A stretch of DNA of 64,000 nt from Falciphora oryzae (GCA_000733355.1 JNVV01000001.1:3727642-3791641); one strand, 5' to 3'. Counted from the stretch's first letter, positions 46,033 to 58,886 are shown. Notes: generated by a model not told the origin, from the sequence alone. A program made the numbers and translations.

Positions 46033-49000
46033 CATTTCCACTACGTTATAGGGCATGTTGGTCACCAGGCTGGCCTCGCGGTCCTAACCGGCGCTTTCGT
46101 TATCTGACGGCTCCACTGGGGGTCGGGGACTCTCAATCTGTCCCCGACTCTCTCTAGGCCTGACCTGACTGGCTTTGGAGGCAGTTTCGCGGCGCGGGCC
46201 AGGATGGGCTTCATGAACGGATTGCATCGCATGCTTGTGGCCCGGCGATTGGGCACGCTCTCCAATAATGGAGAATCCCTCCCTTTATGACGGGAATTAT
46301 TCAGCCGTTCGAACCATTCAACAGCCATCCGACTTTTGCCATCTAATTAGTCTAGAGTCATACCTTGACCGTACTGGCCGTAGCGGCTGTTGCCGTCGCC
46401 ATCTCCATCCCACAGGCCTCGTTTTCCTGGCGCCCGAACGGCGTGCCTCGCACCCTGGGCAACAAGATACGAGGCTTCCGGTGGGAAGGTAGCGCAGGCT
46501 AACTGGCCATCGATGGAACTGACCATGCTTTGGGGTACACGTGTGCGTACGGGATGCAAAAAGAAGCATTGACATATGAAAGGAGAAGAAAATAGAGATG
46601 CAAAAACAACGTTTACTTACGTAACAAGGTCGGATTAGAGCAGCAGGGAGCGGCTACCCAAGGTGACCGTGTTGTTCGAGCACATGTTGGGATGGGATCT
46701 CTTTGTTGTGAGGATCGAATCATGACGAGAATGTTGTATGCGGGGGTGAATCTTAAATAAAAATTAGAGTAAGAATAAAAATTACAGAGCGCCTAGAGCC
46801 ATTCTTGGCAACAACCCACGAAGCGAGGACGCCGCTTCTCGGCTCTTCGACCCGGTGGACGGGAACTCGTCACTCGACTGAATGGAGACGTAACGCTGTC
46901 ATGATACGGACTGCCCGGCCGTTGTTCTCCTGTCGATCCCAGGACGGAAGCGGCCGACCGGCGCACGATAGTTTGCGGAATCTCCCGGCGACATACATGG
47001 CAAGCTGCCGGCACATAGCGACCATACCCGCTCCTTCACGGATATGCCTCACTTGGTGCAGTCGCACAGAAAGACACAATGGGCCGGGTCAGATGCTGAT
47101 CCCTGCACGCGTCGTGGCTTGTGGCCTATCCGGGTTGGCCTGGGTCTAGACCCGATGCAATGCAGCGTCCTGTTTGTGCGACCTCACGGTCCCAACGCTA
47201 AGACATGCGGCATGCGGGTGCGCAACTACTAGCACAAACGCCTCCCGTTCTCAAGCGCGGTCTCTGCGGAGATGTCCACTGGCAGGCAGAGTGCGACCGC
47301 GCTTCGCACACAGACCCGGCTGGAGGCGTCAGCTATGCCTGGCGGATGGGCCAATTGCGACCCCAGCCAGCCTTCCGTGACCGTTGAAGGAGCATTTAGT
47401 TCGAGATACTGGGTACCAGATCTTGACAGGGTGCAAGGTGGAAGTCGGTTGGCCGGCACCAGAAGAGGTTTTCGTTTTCATAGAACGATTGGGCGTGAGC
47501 CGACGGGGCTAGCTACCCCGGCATCCATGCCATTAGCGGACAACGGGCGCACTTACCTCATACTTAGGAGGGTCATTATATACCTACCTAGGTAGAGGTA
47601 GGTAGCTCTCCAGGAACATGCGCATAATAGGGCGGGCGTGAGTGCGGCCTTTTGATTTTCCTGGTGTCCATTCCAGGGGTCCGCTCGACGCGGGCTGGCT
47701 GCTGAGGCACGGTCGAGTTGTCGTCGGGCTGGCGCGGGCTGGCAACACCCCTGTCGGTTCAACTGGAGTGACAAGCACGGGATGGGTGGGGGCGAGCTGC
47801 CGATTGCACGATTCCCCTCATTCCCAAAAAGATCATACGATTTCTCCCACCGACATGCAATTTTTCTCCCAGAAGACCACCAGGGGCTCAACAGCAACAT
47901 GTTACAAGACCTCCCCAGGCGCAATGGCAAAGTCAGGCCATCTCGAGCCCTTTGGAACCATTTCTTCCAATCGGCTCGACTCGTCCCTCTCCATTTCGGC
48001 GCATGCAAAGTGGGCCATCCCTGTCGCCCTCCTTCAAGCTCCCGACACTGCGCTGCCATTGATTGAATTGCTGTTCTCGGGCGGGCTCGACCTTTGACTG
48101 CACGGGTCTCGAGGCACCAGCCAGCCGCCGAAGCTTGCGGAGACGAACCAACCTTGGAGACAAGTTTTTGTTTTTGCAAATGACGCTGCAACGTTTGCCT
48201 TTGGCCATCCTCTGCCTTTTGATCACGCTCGCATCGCGCATCGCCAGCAATCCTTCCTGACAAGTTGTCACCCTGCCTTGCCGTCCCTCCAACTTCGTTC
48301 GGGTGCAGGGCCCATCCAGCCAGTACCCTTCAACTCTGGTGGCGCAACATCAGCCAGACGTCGCAGTTGTGCTCGCACACGGTGATCCACGGCGTCCGCC
48401 AATACCCACCACCACCACCACCACCACCACCTTCTGCCGTTGCGCACGCTGCCGCACCCAGCCAGCAGCCCAAGAGGGTGTCACCGAGCCATAGATAATT
48501 CCGCCACCCGTGCGCGTTGTTGCGCGCTCGATACTCTCGGCCTCGCTCGCTTCCTACCCAGCTCCCTAGCGATCCCAATCGCCCCCTCTACCGTTCTGTC
48601 TAAATCCGGACTCCTTTTCTCTCCCGTCTTCGGCGCAGCTTGGTTTTATGTGTTGGGGCTCCGCGAACCTCACACCAACGTCGCCGATTCGGTACCATCG
48701 CCTCTTGAGCCGGGTGATGCGCTCGTGCTGCGTGCTGCGTGCGCATCGCATCCCGTCCGTCCCGAACCACGAAACCGACCGAGCATCTATCCATAAGCTC
48801 ACGCCACCTCGCGTCCGCCCCGACTCCTTTTTACCCAAAGGCGGCCAAACGAAAACAGAGCCCACTCTCACATCACTGTAAAAGAGACAAGCCAACACTC
48901 GCACCTGCTTGTCGGCTCCGTCTACTAGTGCCGTCGCACGAAGCCCTTCGGCCCGACCGGCACACTACTTTCCTACCCCTGCGGTGGTTGCACCAGACGG

Positions 49001-49201
49001 TATTGGGTTATTTGTCTTACGAGGGACGGGGAGTGGTTGCTGTCCAAGCATTCTGTCGATGGGCTGAGGCGTTGTCCCGGGCCATCGAAACTTGTCAAAC
49101 CATTGTGTGCACTCTTGAGGCGGGGGAAGACGCTGGGGGTTGGTTGACAGATCACCTGGCGACGGCGCAGCAAGGAGTGAGCGGGAGCCGTTGACGCCGC
49201 C
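46033..49201. other. 3.2-kb spacer and leader upstream of the bHLH gene
   Basis: No supported gene. Features noticed: a near-palindrome of CCTA/TAGG units at about 47580-47606, and a CAC trinucleotide microsatellite at about 48411-48431. The last kilobase is pyrimidine-rich and may be a long 5' leader of the bHLH gene. Confidence 0.4.
48411..48431. repeat. CAC trinucleotide microsatellite
   Basis: About seven tandem CAC triplets within a pyrimidine-rich leader region; not inside a supported frame. Confidence 0.85.
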
Positions 49202-50868
49202 ATGGATCCCAATCTGAGACACATCGAGTATTTCTCGGTGCCCAACAACCAGGTAACTATAGCAGCCGCCCCGCCGCTGCTGGTGTCCAGCCACTGGAGC
49301 TGTTTTCGACGCTGACGCCGCCCTCGCAGACCGGCAACCCGATCGGCCGCGCCGGCGCACTGTCGCGCCTGCCCGCGCCACAACCCCTTTCGCCATGGAA
49401 CACTGGGTCGCTGGACCCCGCGAATCAGCAGCACAACGCCGCGTCGTTCGAGGCCTACCAGCAGGCCCAGAACCAGGCCGCTGGTGGGATATCTTTTGAT
49501 CCCCCTGAACGGCAGCGGTCCCTCTACAGCCAAGGGCCGAGACAAATCCTACCGACGCGCACCTCCAACCCAGCAAGAGATAGACATGACCGGAAACGAT
49601 CAAAGCTCAGCACCGACGCAACACCTTTTGACTCGGTTGACTATTGGCTCCAGTTCGACAACAATGAAGAAGGAATTCAGGAGGAATCGGCGGCTGATAC
49701 GACGGCCAAGGCCGACCCTCAGGCCACTTCGACCAAACAGGGAGCGGCCGACGCGGACAGGTGGGTTTACGTCATATCAATCCAACCCGCCCTGGGTCTT
49801 TTCCCACCCCTCTGCCGCGCCTGAAGAACGGCCAAGGTCATGGGCCGGGACTGACAAGGCGATGCCTAGGCAACGAAAAAACAGGCCATCTGCCAGGTCG
49901 AGGCAGGTCTCGCAGTCAAACCTGGGAGCGACTGACGAAGGTGTCGATGACAGTGCGCTTGACAATGCCCTTTCTGACGAAGAAGAGAATTTCTCCAATA
50001 TCAACCTCGCGGAGCATCTTTCCAAAATCGACTCGGTCGCGCCCTCGGAGGTGCCGCAGCGGGAGGGCTTATACTCGACACCGCTGAGCTGGGAAAGGCC
50101 ACAGCCGGGCTTGCGCATGGATTCGATCATGAGCATCCAGAGCCCTGCTACGCTGGATCAAGCAGAGCAACGCCGGCTGATCGCGATAGCGATGAACCCC
50201 GGACCATCCTCGGGAGGACTTGGATCGAGCATCGCGAACCAGTATCAGTACGACACGGGATTGGGGCCGACAATGGGGTCTGGTATGGGCGCAGCGGCGA
50301 TGGGCCAGATTGTTAATCTGGGTGGTACGCACCCTCAGGCAATGCGACCAACCGCAACGTACCCGCCGTATCACCCACCGCGCGAGGGGAGCATGAATGA
50401 TAAGGGGAAGGACAAGGCCGCCAAGCCTGGAGACCGCACAGCCCACAACGATATCGAGCGCAAGTACCGGACGAATCTAAAGGATAAGATTGCGGAGCTC
50501 AGGGATGCAGTCCCGGCGCTTCGGACGATACCGGAAAATGACGTGGATGATGGAGAAGAAGGGGGTCAGCCGTCGCGTGGCCCTAAAGTTAGCAAGGTGG
50601 GTTTGATACGTGTCCTGGCTGGCTTTTGCAAGTCTGGCGAAGGCTCGAGTTTGACGAGACTGACTTTGTTTTCCAGGGCGCTGTTCTCACCAAGGCGACC
50701 GAGTACATTCACTACCTGGAGAAGAAAAACAAAGCCATTGTGCAGCAGCACCAGGAGCTCTCCAGGAGGCTCCAAGCCTTTGAACAACTCCTCAGCGCGA
50801 CGGCGCGCCCGACTTACCAGATGCCGAACTACAGCAGAACGCTGTTCGATCCAAGAGCGTTCTGTTGA
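49202..50868 (+). CDS. bHLH transcription factor with SREBP-type basic region, no membrane segment
   Basis: Exons are 49202..49252, 49330..49760, 49870..50596 and 50677..50868, giving 466 residues; all phases match. Residues 1-340 are hydrophilic, Gln/Ser/Asp-rich, with acidic stretches (TDEGVDDSALDN, LSDEEENFSN) that could activate transcription. The bHLH lies about 345-440: HNDIERKYRTNLKDKIAELR (basic region and helix 1), a loop with an acidic insertion (ENDVDDGEEGG), then SKGAVLTKATEYIHYLEKKN (helix 2 start, exactly after intron 3). The tyrosine in ERKYR, in place of arginine, is characteristic of SREBP-family factors, which can bind sterol-regulatory elements as well as E-boxes. Unlike SREBPs anchored in the ER, no transmembrane segment follows; the protein ends 30 residues after the leucine-rich coil. 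Relation to SrbB-type factors is plausible but unproven. Confidence 0.9.
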
Positions 50869-51663
50869 GGCAGAGCTATATCCCGTCCACTCCGCCTGGC
50901 TGGCCTTCAAACTGTACATATTACGACCATATCCGGCCTTTTATTTTCCCGCCCTTGCAATGTCGTTATCTTGTTGTTGAGGTCATGGTCGGATCAGCGC
51001 CTTCGGTCCAGGCGACGACGCATTCCGCCCATCGCCCTTGTATTATGAACGATAAAGAGTCCCCGATCCGCTCATTTCTACCATGTCTTTGATTCATAAC
51101 GTCTCATACATACACATACACGCACATACACGGATAGAAGCCTGCCATCTTATATACCACGCAGATAGTTATTTTACTCTACCACGGCTGCATTGCTTGG
51201 GGGAACACCAAAACGGGGATAAACGGGGCCAGAAAACGAAAGCTGCGCAGGAATTCAATGCACCTGCACTGTCTGTATTCACTTCCATTTTCTACTTGTT
51301 CTTGTTTTGTTGTAATCAGCATTAGGCGCAAGACAGGGAACGGAAGACCCTTTGTGATGAATCTTAGGAGTCTGGCTTGGATCGTAACGTCGAAATCTTC
51401 AACCCGTCGCATTACGCTGGGATTGGGACCTTGCTGGCAGCGTGGAGCTTTTTTCTTTCTCGTAAACAGCCACCACTGCGCGCAGCTGTCCAAGGGGGCC
51501 TGGAAAGGGCAGGGGAATCGCTTGGTCTGGCCCCCTTTAGGGAACTGATACCGGACGGGATAAGAGAGTGTGCGCACATGGAATTTGAGAATATAGTTGG
51601 TGCTGGCTATGATACAAATCACTGCAGGGGACTTCCATCGCGAAGGGCCGCCCACGTGTCGAC
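50869..51663. other. Convergent 3' spacer
   Basis: Between the bHLH stop and the aminopeptidase stop on the other strand. AT-richer, no gene seen. Confidence 0.45.
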
Positions 51664-53289
51664 TTATACCTCCCGTAATGCTTCAATATCAACCACCTCC
51701 TTAACGGCCTCAGTGGTGAGAATGAGCGGGTCGTCCTCCAAGACGCAAACGCTGTCCTCGATCCTGACGGCCAGCCCGCGGAAGTGGCTCGGCCAGCGGT
51801 CGTCGTCGGGCACGTAAACTCCCGGCTCGACGGTGACACAGTGGCCGGGCAGCAGCTGGACGGCGCGGGAGTAGCCGGGGACGTCATGCACGTCCAGGCC
51901 GACGTAGTGGCTGAGGTGGTGGGGGAACAGGGCCGAGATGGCACGGCCGCCGGCGCCGTCGAGGTCGAAGCTCAGCGCGCGCAGCTGGTCGGCCAGGGCG
52001 CGCTCGGCGACGCCGTGCAGGCGGTCGAGCGATAGGGCCGAGCTGGCGCGGCACAGCGAGACGCAGGTGCGCTGGACGCGCAGCACGGCCTCGTACAGGT
52101 CGCGCTGGGCGGGCGAGAAGCGGCCGCCGACGGGCCAGGTGCGCGTGATGTCGGTCACGTAGGTGCCGAACTCGCCGCCTGCGTCCACGAGCACCGTCTC
52201 GCCGGCGGACAGGGCGGCCGCGTTCTGCACGTAGTGGATCAGGGAGCCGCGGGGACCGCCGGCGACGACGGGCACGTAGGCCGGGCCGTCGCACCCCGCG
52301 CGGGCGAAGCCGTAGTCGAGAAACAGGGCGAGGTCCCGCTCGCGGGTCCAGTCGCCGCCGGACGCGGAGCCGTCGCGCCCGCGCATGGCGTCGGTGATGA
52401 CGCGGCCCGAGAGCTGGCCGGCCTTTCGCATGTTGGCCACCTCGGCGGGCGACTTGATGGCGCGCAGGGAGTGGATGAGCGGTGCGAGCCGTTGAACTGA
52501 GCTGGAGCCGCCTCCGTACTTTGGCGCGTCGGTGAAGACAAAAGACGCGGACTTTACGAGGCGCGAGACCTCGTCGGCGGCGCTGGCGATGGGGCCGGAC
52601 ACGTCGGCGTTCCACACGTCCATGGCGGCCTGCACGCCGCTCCACGGGCCGGACCACTGCTCGGCGACGGGGTCCTTGGGGCGGACGTAGAGGCGGAACT
52701 CGTGGTCGGCCGGGTTAGGCCCGGCGGGCCTGTAGATGACGGCTACAGCATCCTGCTCGGCGAAGCCGGTCAGGTAGAGGAAGTTGGAGTCTTGCCGGTA
52801 GGGGTAGAACACGGCGCCGGAGCGGTACCTGAGCTCCGCCGCGGTAAGGATGGCGATGCTGTTCTCGGGCAGCAACCTCGCCAGCTTCAGCCGGCGATCG
52901 TAGTACTCCTGGGCCGTGATGCCGGGGGTCACTGCAGGATGTGGGAGTCAGCATGCTTTCTACTTGACCGACTTATAATACTGACACGGGACCAGTAATT
53001 TCCTGTTCTACATACATTCCCCGGCTTCAAGGATGTGCGGATGTGTCTCATGGACCGGCTGCCCAAACTGCAACTCTGAGGCTGATACTGCCGTGGCATA
53101 GCTCCTCGAGCCTGATATGCTCTGCGGGGTCGATGACGTGCATTGCGCATGTAAATGCGCCGGCCTCGCTCTCAGGGGCTGTGCTTGTAAGAGATATTCC
53201 CGGACGGGAAGACTATTGGTGATCACATCGGTCTGCTGCCACCGCCGCAAGCCGGGCCGGCCGAGACGAAATCCTGTCCGGAATGCCAT
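51664..53289 (-). CDS. icp55: Icp55-type mitochondrial Xaa-Pro aminopeptidase (M24B)
   Basis: Icp55 trims one residue from many imported mitochondrial proteins after MPP cleavage, stabilising them. Exons are 53289..53016 and 52931..51664 (85-nt intron, GTATGT...CCTGCAG), giving 513 residues. The N terminus MAFRTGFRLGRPGLRRWQQT is basic and lacks acidic residues, fitting a mitochondrial presequence. QFGQPVHETHPHILEAGE joins LTPGITAQEYYDRRLKLARL, the conserved start of the aminopeptidase P N-domain, across the intron. The dinuclear metal site of M24 enzymes is visible: VDAGGEFGTYVTDITRTW (two Asp), HHLSHYVGLDVHD (His), VTVEPGVYVP (Glu) and VRIEDSVCV (Glu). A non-ATG upstream extension of the frame exists but the ATG at 53289 gives the expected presequence. 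Length fits fungal Icp55. Confidence 0.93.
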
Positions 53290-54311
53290 TTTTGACGTGC
53301 CACGGGGGCGGCGCACAGGGGGGCGGCAGCCGATATGGTTACTTACCGGCGTTATTAAACACGGGCTCAGGCGGCGGGTTGGTATGGGTCACTTCATCTC
53401 GGTAGGGCCAATTTCGTGCAGACGGATCCCGAGTCGAGCGAGTCGCGGGTTTGTTTGTCTTCTTTTTTGGGTCTTTAACTTCTTGCTCAGTCAATTGAGT
53501 TCCGCCTCATGTCTTTATGGCTTGAATCAAAGCCGGTAGCTTCCAACGGGTTTGCCGTCTGGGGCCGTCTGTTCAGATCGCGCGGCTGCAGGTAGGTTGG
53601 TGATTGAGTTGGTTGCCCAGGCTTCTGGGTCAGGGCTGGTTGCTGCTGGTGACGAGGTTGGCTTGCGGGCCAGGACACCCCCACACGACTTTGCCCAATC
53701 GGGGCGTTATTATTGTTGACCAGCAGTGGAGCGGGACACGGCACGGGCTGGCAAAAAGGCCTGGCCCGAGCTCCTCGCCCATCCAAACTTTCCCTTCGAA
53801 CTCGCGCCAAATTCTTCCTTCACACACTGACCGTCCACCGTCAGCTCGTCGCCTACTAACCAACCTACCCAGCCCGACAGCACACAGCAAACACACCTCG
53901 CCTTCCCCTGGAAACAGAGTGTGCATCACGATCTTTCAGTCGACCGCTTCCAGTCCTTCCTTCGTTTCCTGCATCTCCCCAGCTCCTCATGTCGGTGGCC
54001 AACTGAGCACTTTTGGCCCTAGCACGTCGCCTTTTTTTTTTTTTCGTGTGGCGGAGACGTGTTTGCTGGTGGCGGGCCCGTCGCGTGTCCGGGCAGTAGC
54101 CAGAAGACAACCCCTCCCTGGGCCTAAGCACCAACCACACCGCACGCAGCGACATTCTCCACCCGTGCCAACCTCGACTCACAACACGCGGAACCTTTCA
54201 CGCTGAGCAAGCAAGGCGTGCACGCAACTAGCAAGCAACCACCGTCGACCACCACCAACGACACCGTCCTCGCGACAATTGCCTGCTCACGCCGTGTCTG
54301 CCCACGCGCTT
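53290..54311. promoter_or_regulatory. Divergent promoter region of Icp55 and Dbf4
   Basis: About 1 kb between the two divergent start codons, C/T-rich towards the Dbf4 start with a T run near 54033-54044. No coding potential recognised; regulatory role inferred from position. Confidence 0.5.
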
Positions 54312-56524
54312 ATGGCAACTGTATCCCTATCCGTGTCTCCGGCGTCATTCTCTGCTATGTCGACCAGGAGAGTCCCTCTCTCGAACAATCCGAATGTCGC
54401 CAATTCCCCATTGAGAGGCAATCATGTCTCGGCCGCCGCCAATTCGTTCGGCTTCTCCAAGCAGAAGCGCTCCTATGCGAGCGCTCAGCGGGAGGAGCTC
54501 TACGGCCAGCCTCCCCCGGCCAAGAAGCAGATGCTCAGCAACGTCTCGGCCTACCGCACCACCCTTCGCTCCCCGGTGAAGCCCAGGGCCGTCGCCCACA
54601 CCGGCTCGCTGCAGCGGGCCTCTGCGACCGACAGAGATCGTGAGAGAGAAAGAGAAAGGGAGAGGGCCTCGCAGCAGGCCTCCAAGGCGCCCAAGATCAC
54701 CGAGAGGGAGATCGAGACCATCCAGAAGTGGGTGGCCAACCAGAAGGCCCAGTTCCCTCGCCATGTTTTCTACTTTGAGAGCGTCCCCGACGATGTGCGG
54801 GCCAAGCTGGCCCGGCAGCTCGTCGCTCTCGGTGCTGTAAGTCCTGTCCTAGACCCATCGGTCTAACAATGCTTGTCGCTCATAGTGCGAGTCCTTGCTA
54901 AATCCGTTGCACATCGTCTAGCGCGAAGAGAAATTCTTCTCAATCTCTATCACCCACGTCGTCACAACCCGGCCCATCCCCACCGCCCCGACCGTTTACA
55001 AAGGCGCCGCCGATGCCAATGCTGCCCCCCAAGAGCATTACGAGCAGCCTCAGACTATCAACCCATCCCTCCTAAGCCGGACAAGCGACATCAACAGCAC
55101 CAAGAGGAAACTGTTCGACACGGCTTCCACCGGGAGGAGAGCTCCAATCCAGCTCGGCGACGATGTCGTCCGGCGTCCCAAGGTTGCTCGCAATGTGGAC
55201 ATATTGGAGCGGGCTCGTGAGATGGGCAAGAAGATTTGGTCCCTGGAGAAGATGCACAAGGTCGTCAACACAATCCTGGAGCCGGACCCGTACCGTAGTG
55301 CGGCCCTCGGTTTTGGCGTCAGGACTGCTGGGAGTACCCAGACCAAGTCAGTTGAGGAGGGCAGCCTCCTCCAGCTCCTGAATAAGGAGCGTGTTAGTGG
55401 CCCTTCAGATCGTGATCCTACGGCCTCGACCAAGGAGATACACATCTTCAAAGGTCCTCACATTTACGTCTACGACATTGAGGAGAAGCAGCGACCCATT
55501 ATGGTGCGTGAGTACGCCAAGGTTCACGACAAGAACAAGGGCGATTGGCCGCAGTTCCGAGCGTCAGCCAACGGACGTTGCCCCTTTATCGACGACGAGC
55601 ATGAGAAGCCGTCACGCAAGGAGCATACCCGGCAGACGACTGTGAATGCGGCTGTCGAGTCGGCCCCGAAGCTCAAGCCCCCAGTGCAGATATCACGCCC
55701 GAAGCCGCTGACCGGTAAACGGACCCTCGCCGAGATGGATGAGGCCGCCAACCGGGGCGCCAACACCGTCCTGGCACCCACCGAGCTCTTCGGCCCGGCC
55801 AAAATCATCGCTCCTCCCACGATCGATTTCAACCCCACCAACGCATTCACCAGCACGAACTGCGCCAAGCCTGCCCGGTTCTTAGCTGGCGAGCCTGTAG
55901 CGTCTGGTCTCCAGGCTTCGGGTATCACGTCGGCCATTCGCTCCCAGATGGTGTCATCGACAACGGGGACGTTAGGAGCCAAGACGGGCGTTAGCAAGGA
56001 GGTCATGGGCCTGCAGCGGAAGGTTCTGCAGAAGAATGACGCGGCGTCACAAGACCCGAGCTCCCGCCGCCACAACGATTTGAGCGTGGATAGTGGCTCG
56101 TTCATTCGTTCGGCGAGCATGGGCAACAGCCGCCGTAGACTCGACGCGATCGACGAGTCGCACGCGGCAAAGGATGATAGGCACAAGAGGACACACAGCG
56201 TTCCCTCACGGCTGGCGCCGAAGCCGAAGAAGCGTGACCTCAAGCCTGGGTACTGCGAGAACTGCCAGGACAAGTTTGAGGACTTTGAGGAGGTAAGCAT
56301 GCACAACAAGAAAACCACTCCTGACCTATTATAGTGACCTAAACTGACGCCATCACTCTCAAATGTAGCACATACAATCTCGCCCGCACCGGAAATTCGC
56401 CGAGAACGATGACAACTGGGCCGAGCTGGATGGACTCCTGAAGGCCATTGGCCGTCGTCCCAGGCGACAATCGCACCGAGACTTTGACAGCGACTCGACC
56501 GAATACCAGGCGTACGACGAATAG
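54312..56524 (+). CDS. dbf4: Dbf4/Dfp1-type regulatory subunit of Cdc7 kinase
   Basis: Dbf4 activates Cdc7 kinase, and the complex (DDK) phosphorylates Mcm2-7 to fire origins. Exons are 54312..54836, 54922..56292 and 56369..56524, all in phase 0, giving 683 residues. A second in-frame ATG at 54357 begins MSTRRVPLSNNPNVANSPLR, which looks like the conserved core start and would give 668 residues. The three family motifs are present: motif N, a BRCT-like region near 160-210 (PRHVFYFESVPDDVR, EEKFFSISITHVVTTR); motif M near 380-400 (FKGPHIYVYDIEEKQRPIMV), which contacts Cdc7; and motif C, a CCHH zinc finger at the end (PGYCENCQDKFEDFEE joined to HIQSRPHRKFA across intron 2). A conserved LERAREMGKKIWSLEK helix lies between N and M. 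Cell-cycle regulated expression is likely but not shown by the sequence. Confidence 0.94.
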
Positions 56525-57932
56525 GCCATGCGGCGTAGCCTCGTCATGTTCAGGCTTCAGGGGGGCGTGGTTCTCGATCTGGATTCATCTCCCATTAATT
56601 ATTGCTGTTGCTGCCTGTTTTGCCCAAGCGGTCATCTGCAGTTCATCTTCCCAAGCCACTAAAAACAAAACAAAGTTCTCTCGCTTCTTCTTTGCTTCTC
56701 TCCCAATGCTCTCTCCCCATAATCGCGATGGGTGGATGGAGCCAGTACATGGCGGATACCTTTCATTTCTCATTCACGCCATATTTTCACCCGGCGGACT
56801 TGCGTGTCATGCCGGCATCTGCTGCGTTTTCACACATTCACGGACGGCGTCTTCGATACCACATACACCACTTGACTTGTTTGAATTTTTGGCCTGGCCA
56901 ACTTGCCTTGATCGATCCAACCCTCGTTGTAGCACGATCTCACTTCTTCCTGATACGGCACTTTACCTCATCCTCGCCGCGTCCGTTTTCTCCTGGCGGC
57001 GGTCCATCTTTACACAAGGCTGTGTGGGGTGTCGATAGATCTGGTCACTTTCTGCATTCATTGCAAGGCGGTCTCTTGTTTTGTCCTTGCTTTCTCTTCA
57101 TCGCATCAGTTTTGGCGTCAGCGGAATGGTTTAATGTTTGGGCTCATTGTCTGATTTTTTACGTTGTTTTTGGCACTGAGTTGCCCTGCGCCATGTTATC
57201 CCCACGAACGACTGTCTGCGTCGTGGGGAGGAATACCATTGGGGGAGGAGCGCTGTCGAAGCATGGATATCACGGACATTTTGGATGACGTGGACGAAGG
57301 GACTCACTGGACGGCACGACGGTTTTCTGGACCTCCTCACCGACACAGCTGAACCAGAGCCTTGTGTCGGACTAGCAATTTGGGAGGGTCGGGAGGAATC
57401 AACCGGATGAAGGGTGTATGTCCTATTGGCATGTGTACACTGTATCATACGAATCAGAGACGGAAATTGATGGTTTTATTTTTTTTGTTTAGCTATACGC
57501 ATTGTGCCTCGCCTGGTTGGTCTGCCGATGCGTATCGATCAATTAACCCAACCTAATGTCTTTGGGCACCTGTCCAACATGCTATGCACGATCGTACATT
57601 GATTTACAAGCCGCACTTCGGCGTCCGGGTGACGTGGGTGTGGGGCTTGCGTAGGCTGCAGCTCGCTGAATGGTGGTGGGGTCTGGAGCCCGTGCCCACG
57701 CCGCCGCCTGCATGCTCCGCGTCTTGGTTCATCGGCCTCTTCCAATCCCAGCCACACCACAATTCCTTGGAGACACCAAAATCTTTCCGTTCTGACTGTT
57801 TGCCAGCGGGCAAAATCTTGGGGGTGTGAGAGTCACGAACCGACGGGCGTGGGCTGTCAACAAGTCCACACCACCAGAGGCGATCTCAACACAAGACTTG
57901 ACCCCCTGGCGGCCCAGGCAAACAGACAAACC
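56525..57932. other. Spacer upstream of ATG12
   Basis: 3' UTR of the Dbf4 gene, then about 1 kb of T-rich sequence and the ATG12 promoter/leader. Open frames here have no motifs. Confidence 0.45.
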
Positions 57933-58595
57933 ATGTCATCCCCGCCAAGGTACAGGAGCCCGCGCCTGCGACGGCCGTCAGCATCAAGCTCATCCACGCC
58001 CACCGCGAGCGGCGTCCAGGCCGCGGCAGGAGCGGCGACATCACCGCCCCGCGGCACAGCATCGCCCGGCAGCGTGCCCGACGATGTGGTAGACGCGGAA
58101 GCGGACGGCACCGACGAAGACGGCGGCGGCGGTGCCGGCGGCGACGACATACCGCTGACCATGACGGCGTCGGTGATGCTGAGCCAGCTGCCGCGCGACG
58201 CGACGGCGGCGCTGGCGGACGCGGGCGCCTTCCCCGCCGACCTCAAGGTGGTGGTGCGCTTCAAGCCCGTGGGCGGGAGCGCGCCGCCGCTCAAGCAGGA
58301 GCTGAGCAGGGTCAGCGCGTCGCAGCGCTTCGAGTTTGTCGTCCTGTTCCTGCGCCGCAAGCTCCAGGTCGCGCCGACCGACAGTGTCTTCCTCTACATC
58401 AACTCGACCTTTGCGCCGGCGCTCGACGAGATCGTCGGGAACCTCCACCGGGTGGGTGGCCCTCCCTGTCTCTCTCCCCTGAGGGGGGTATGGGTGTAGA
58501 TTTTTCTTACTGATAATCCGAGTTCTCCGCAGTGCTTCAAGGACTCTAACGGCCAGCTGAATGTGGCATACTCCATGACGCCAGCTTTCGGATGA
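57933..58595 (+). CDS. atg12: ATG12, ubiquitin-like autophagy modifier
   Basis: Atg12 is a ubiquitin-like protein conjugated to Atg5 via Atg7 and Atg10; the conjugate with Atg16 promotes Atg8 lipidation. Exons are 57933..58451 and 58533..58595 (81-nt intron, GTGGGT...CCGCAG), giving 193 residues. The first ~80 residues are Ser/Pro/Gly-rich and disordered, as in other fungal Atg12. The ubiquitin fold follows: [54 protein letters not shown], then the exon-2 part [20 protein letters not shown]. The protein ends in the diagnostic C-terminal glycine (Gly193), needed for conjugation without processing. It is convergent with the panB gene. Confidence 0.96.
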
Positions 58596-58886
58596 AGCGT
58601 CGCCGTGCGACCGACTGCTTTGACCGCGAAAAAAAAAAAATATGTATCATCTATCCTGAGCGAGTGCTACCATCTCCTCGGTATCCGTCGTCGCAGGCTT
58701 GCTACGTCTCCATGTCCAAACAATAAGAGGAAAAAGGAGACATAAAGTGGGCAAGGAGAGAAACGACGCAAGGTATATTCAGCCTCCCAAACAAAAGCCA
58801 CCGATGCCTAACCAGCATGCACATCTGCATGGCTGCTATGATAATATAAACCAAAACGCTGACTAAAGCAAGAAGTCAAGATCATT
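58596..58886. other. Short convergent spacer
   Basis: Holds the 3' UTRs of ATG12 and of the convergent ketopantoate hydroxymethyltransferase gene, with an A run at 58629-58640. Confidence 0.5.

Noticed and set aside
45598..46107. Frames spanning the N run
   Set aside because: They exist only because unknown bases cannot encode stops.
53290..53316. Upstream extension of the Icp55 frame
   Set aside because: It begins at a GTG, not an ATG; the ATG at 53289 gives a normal mitochondrial presequence.
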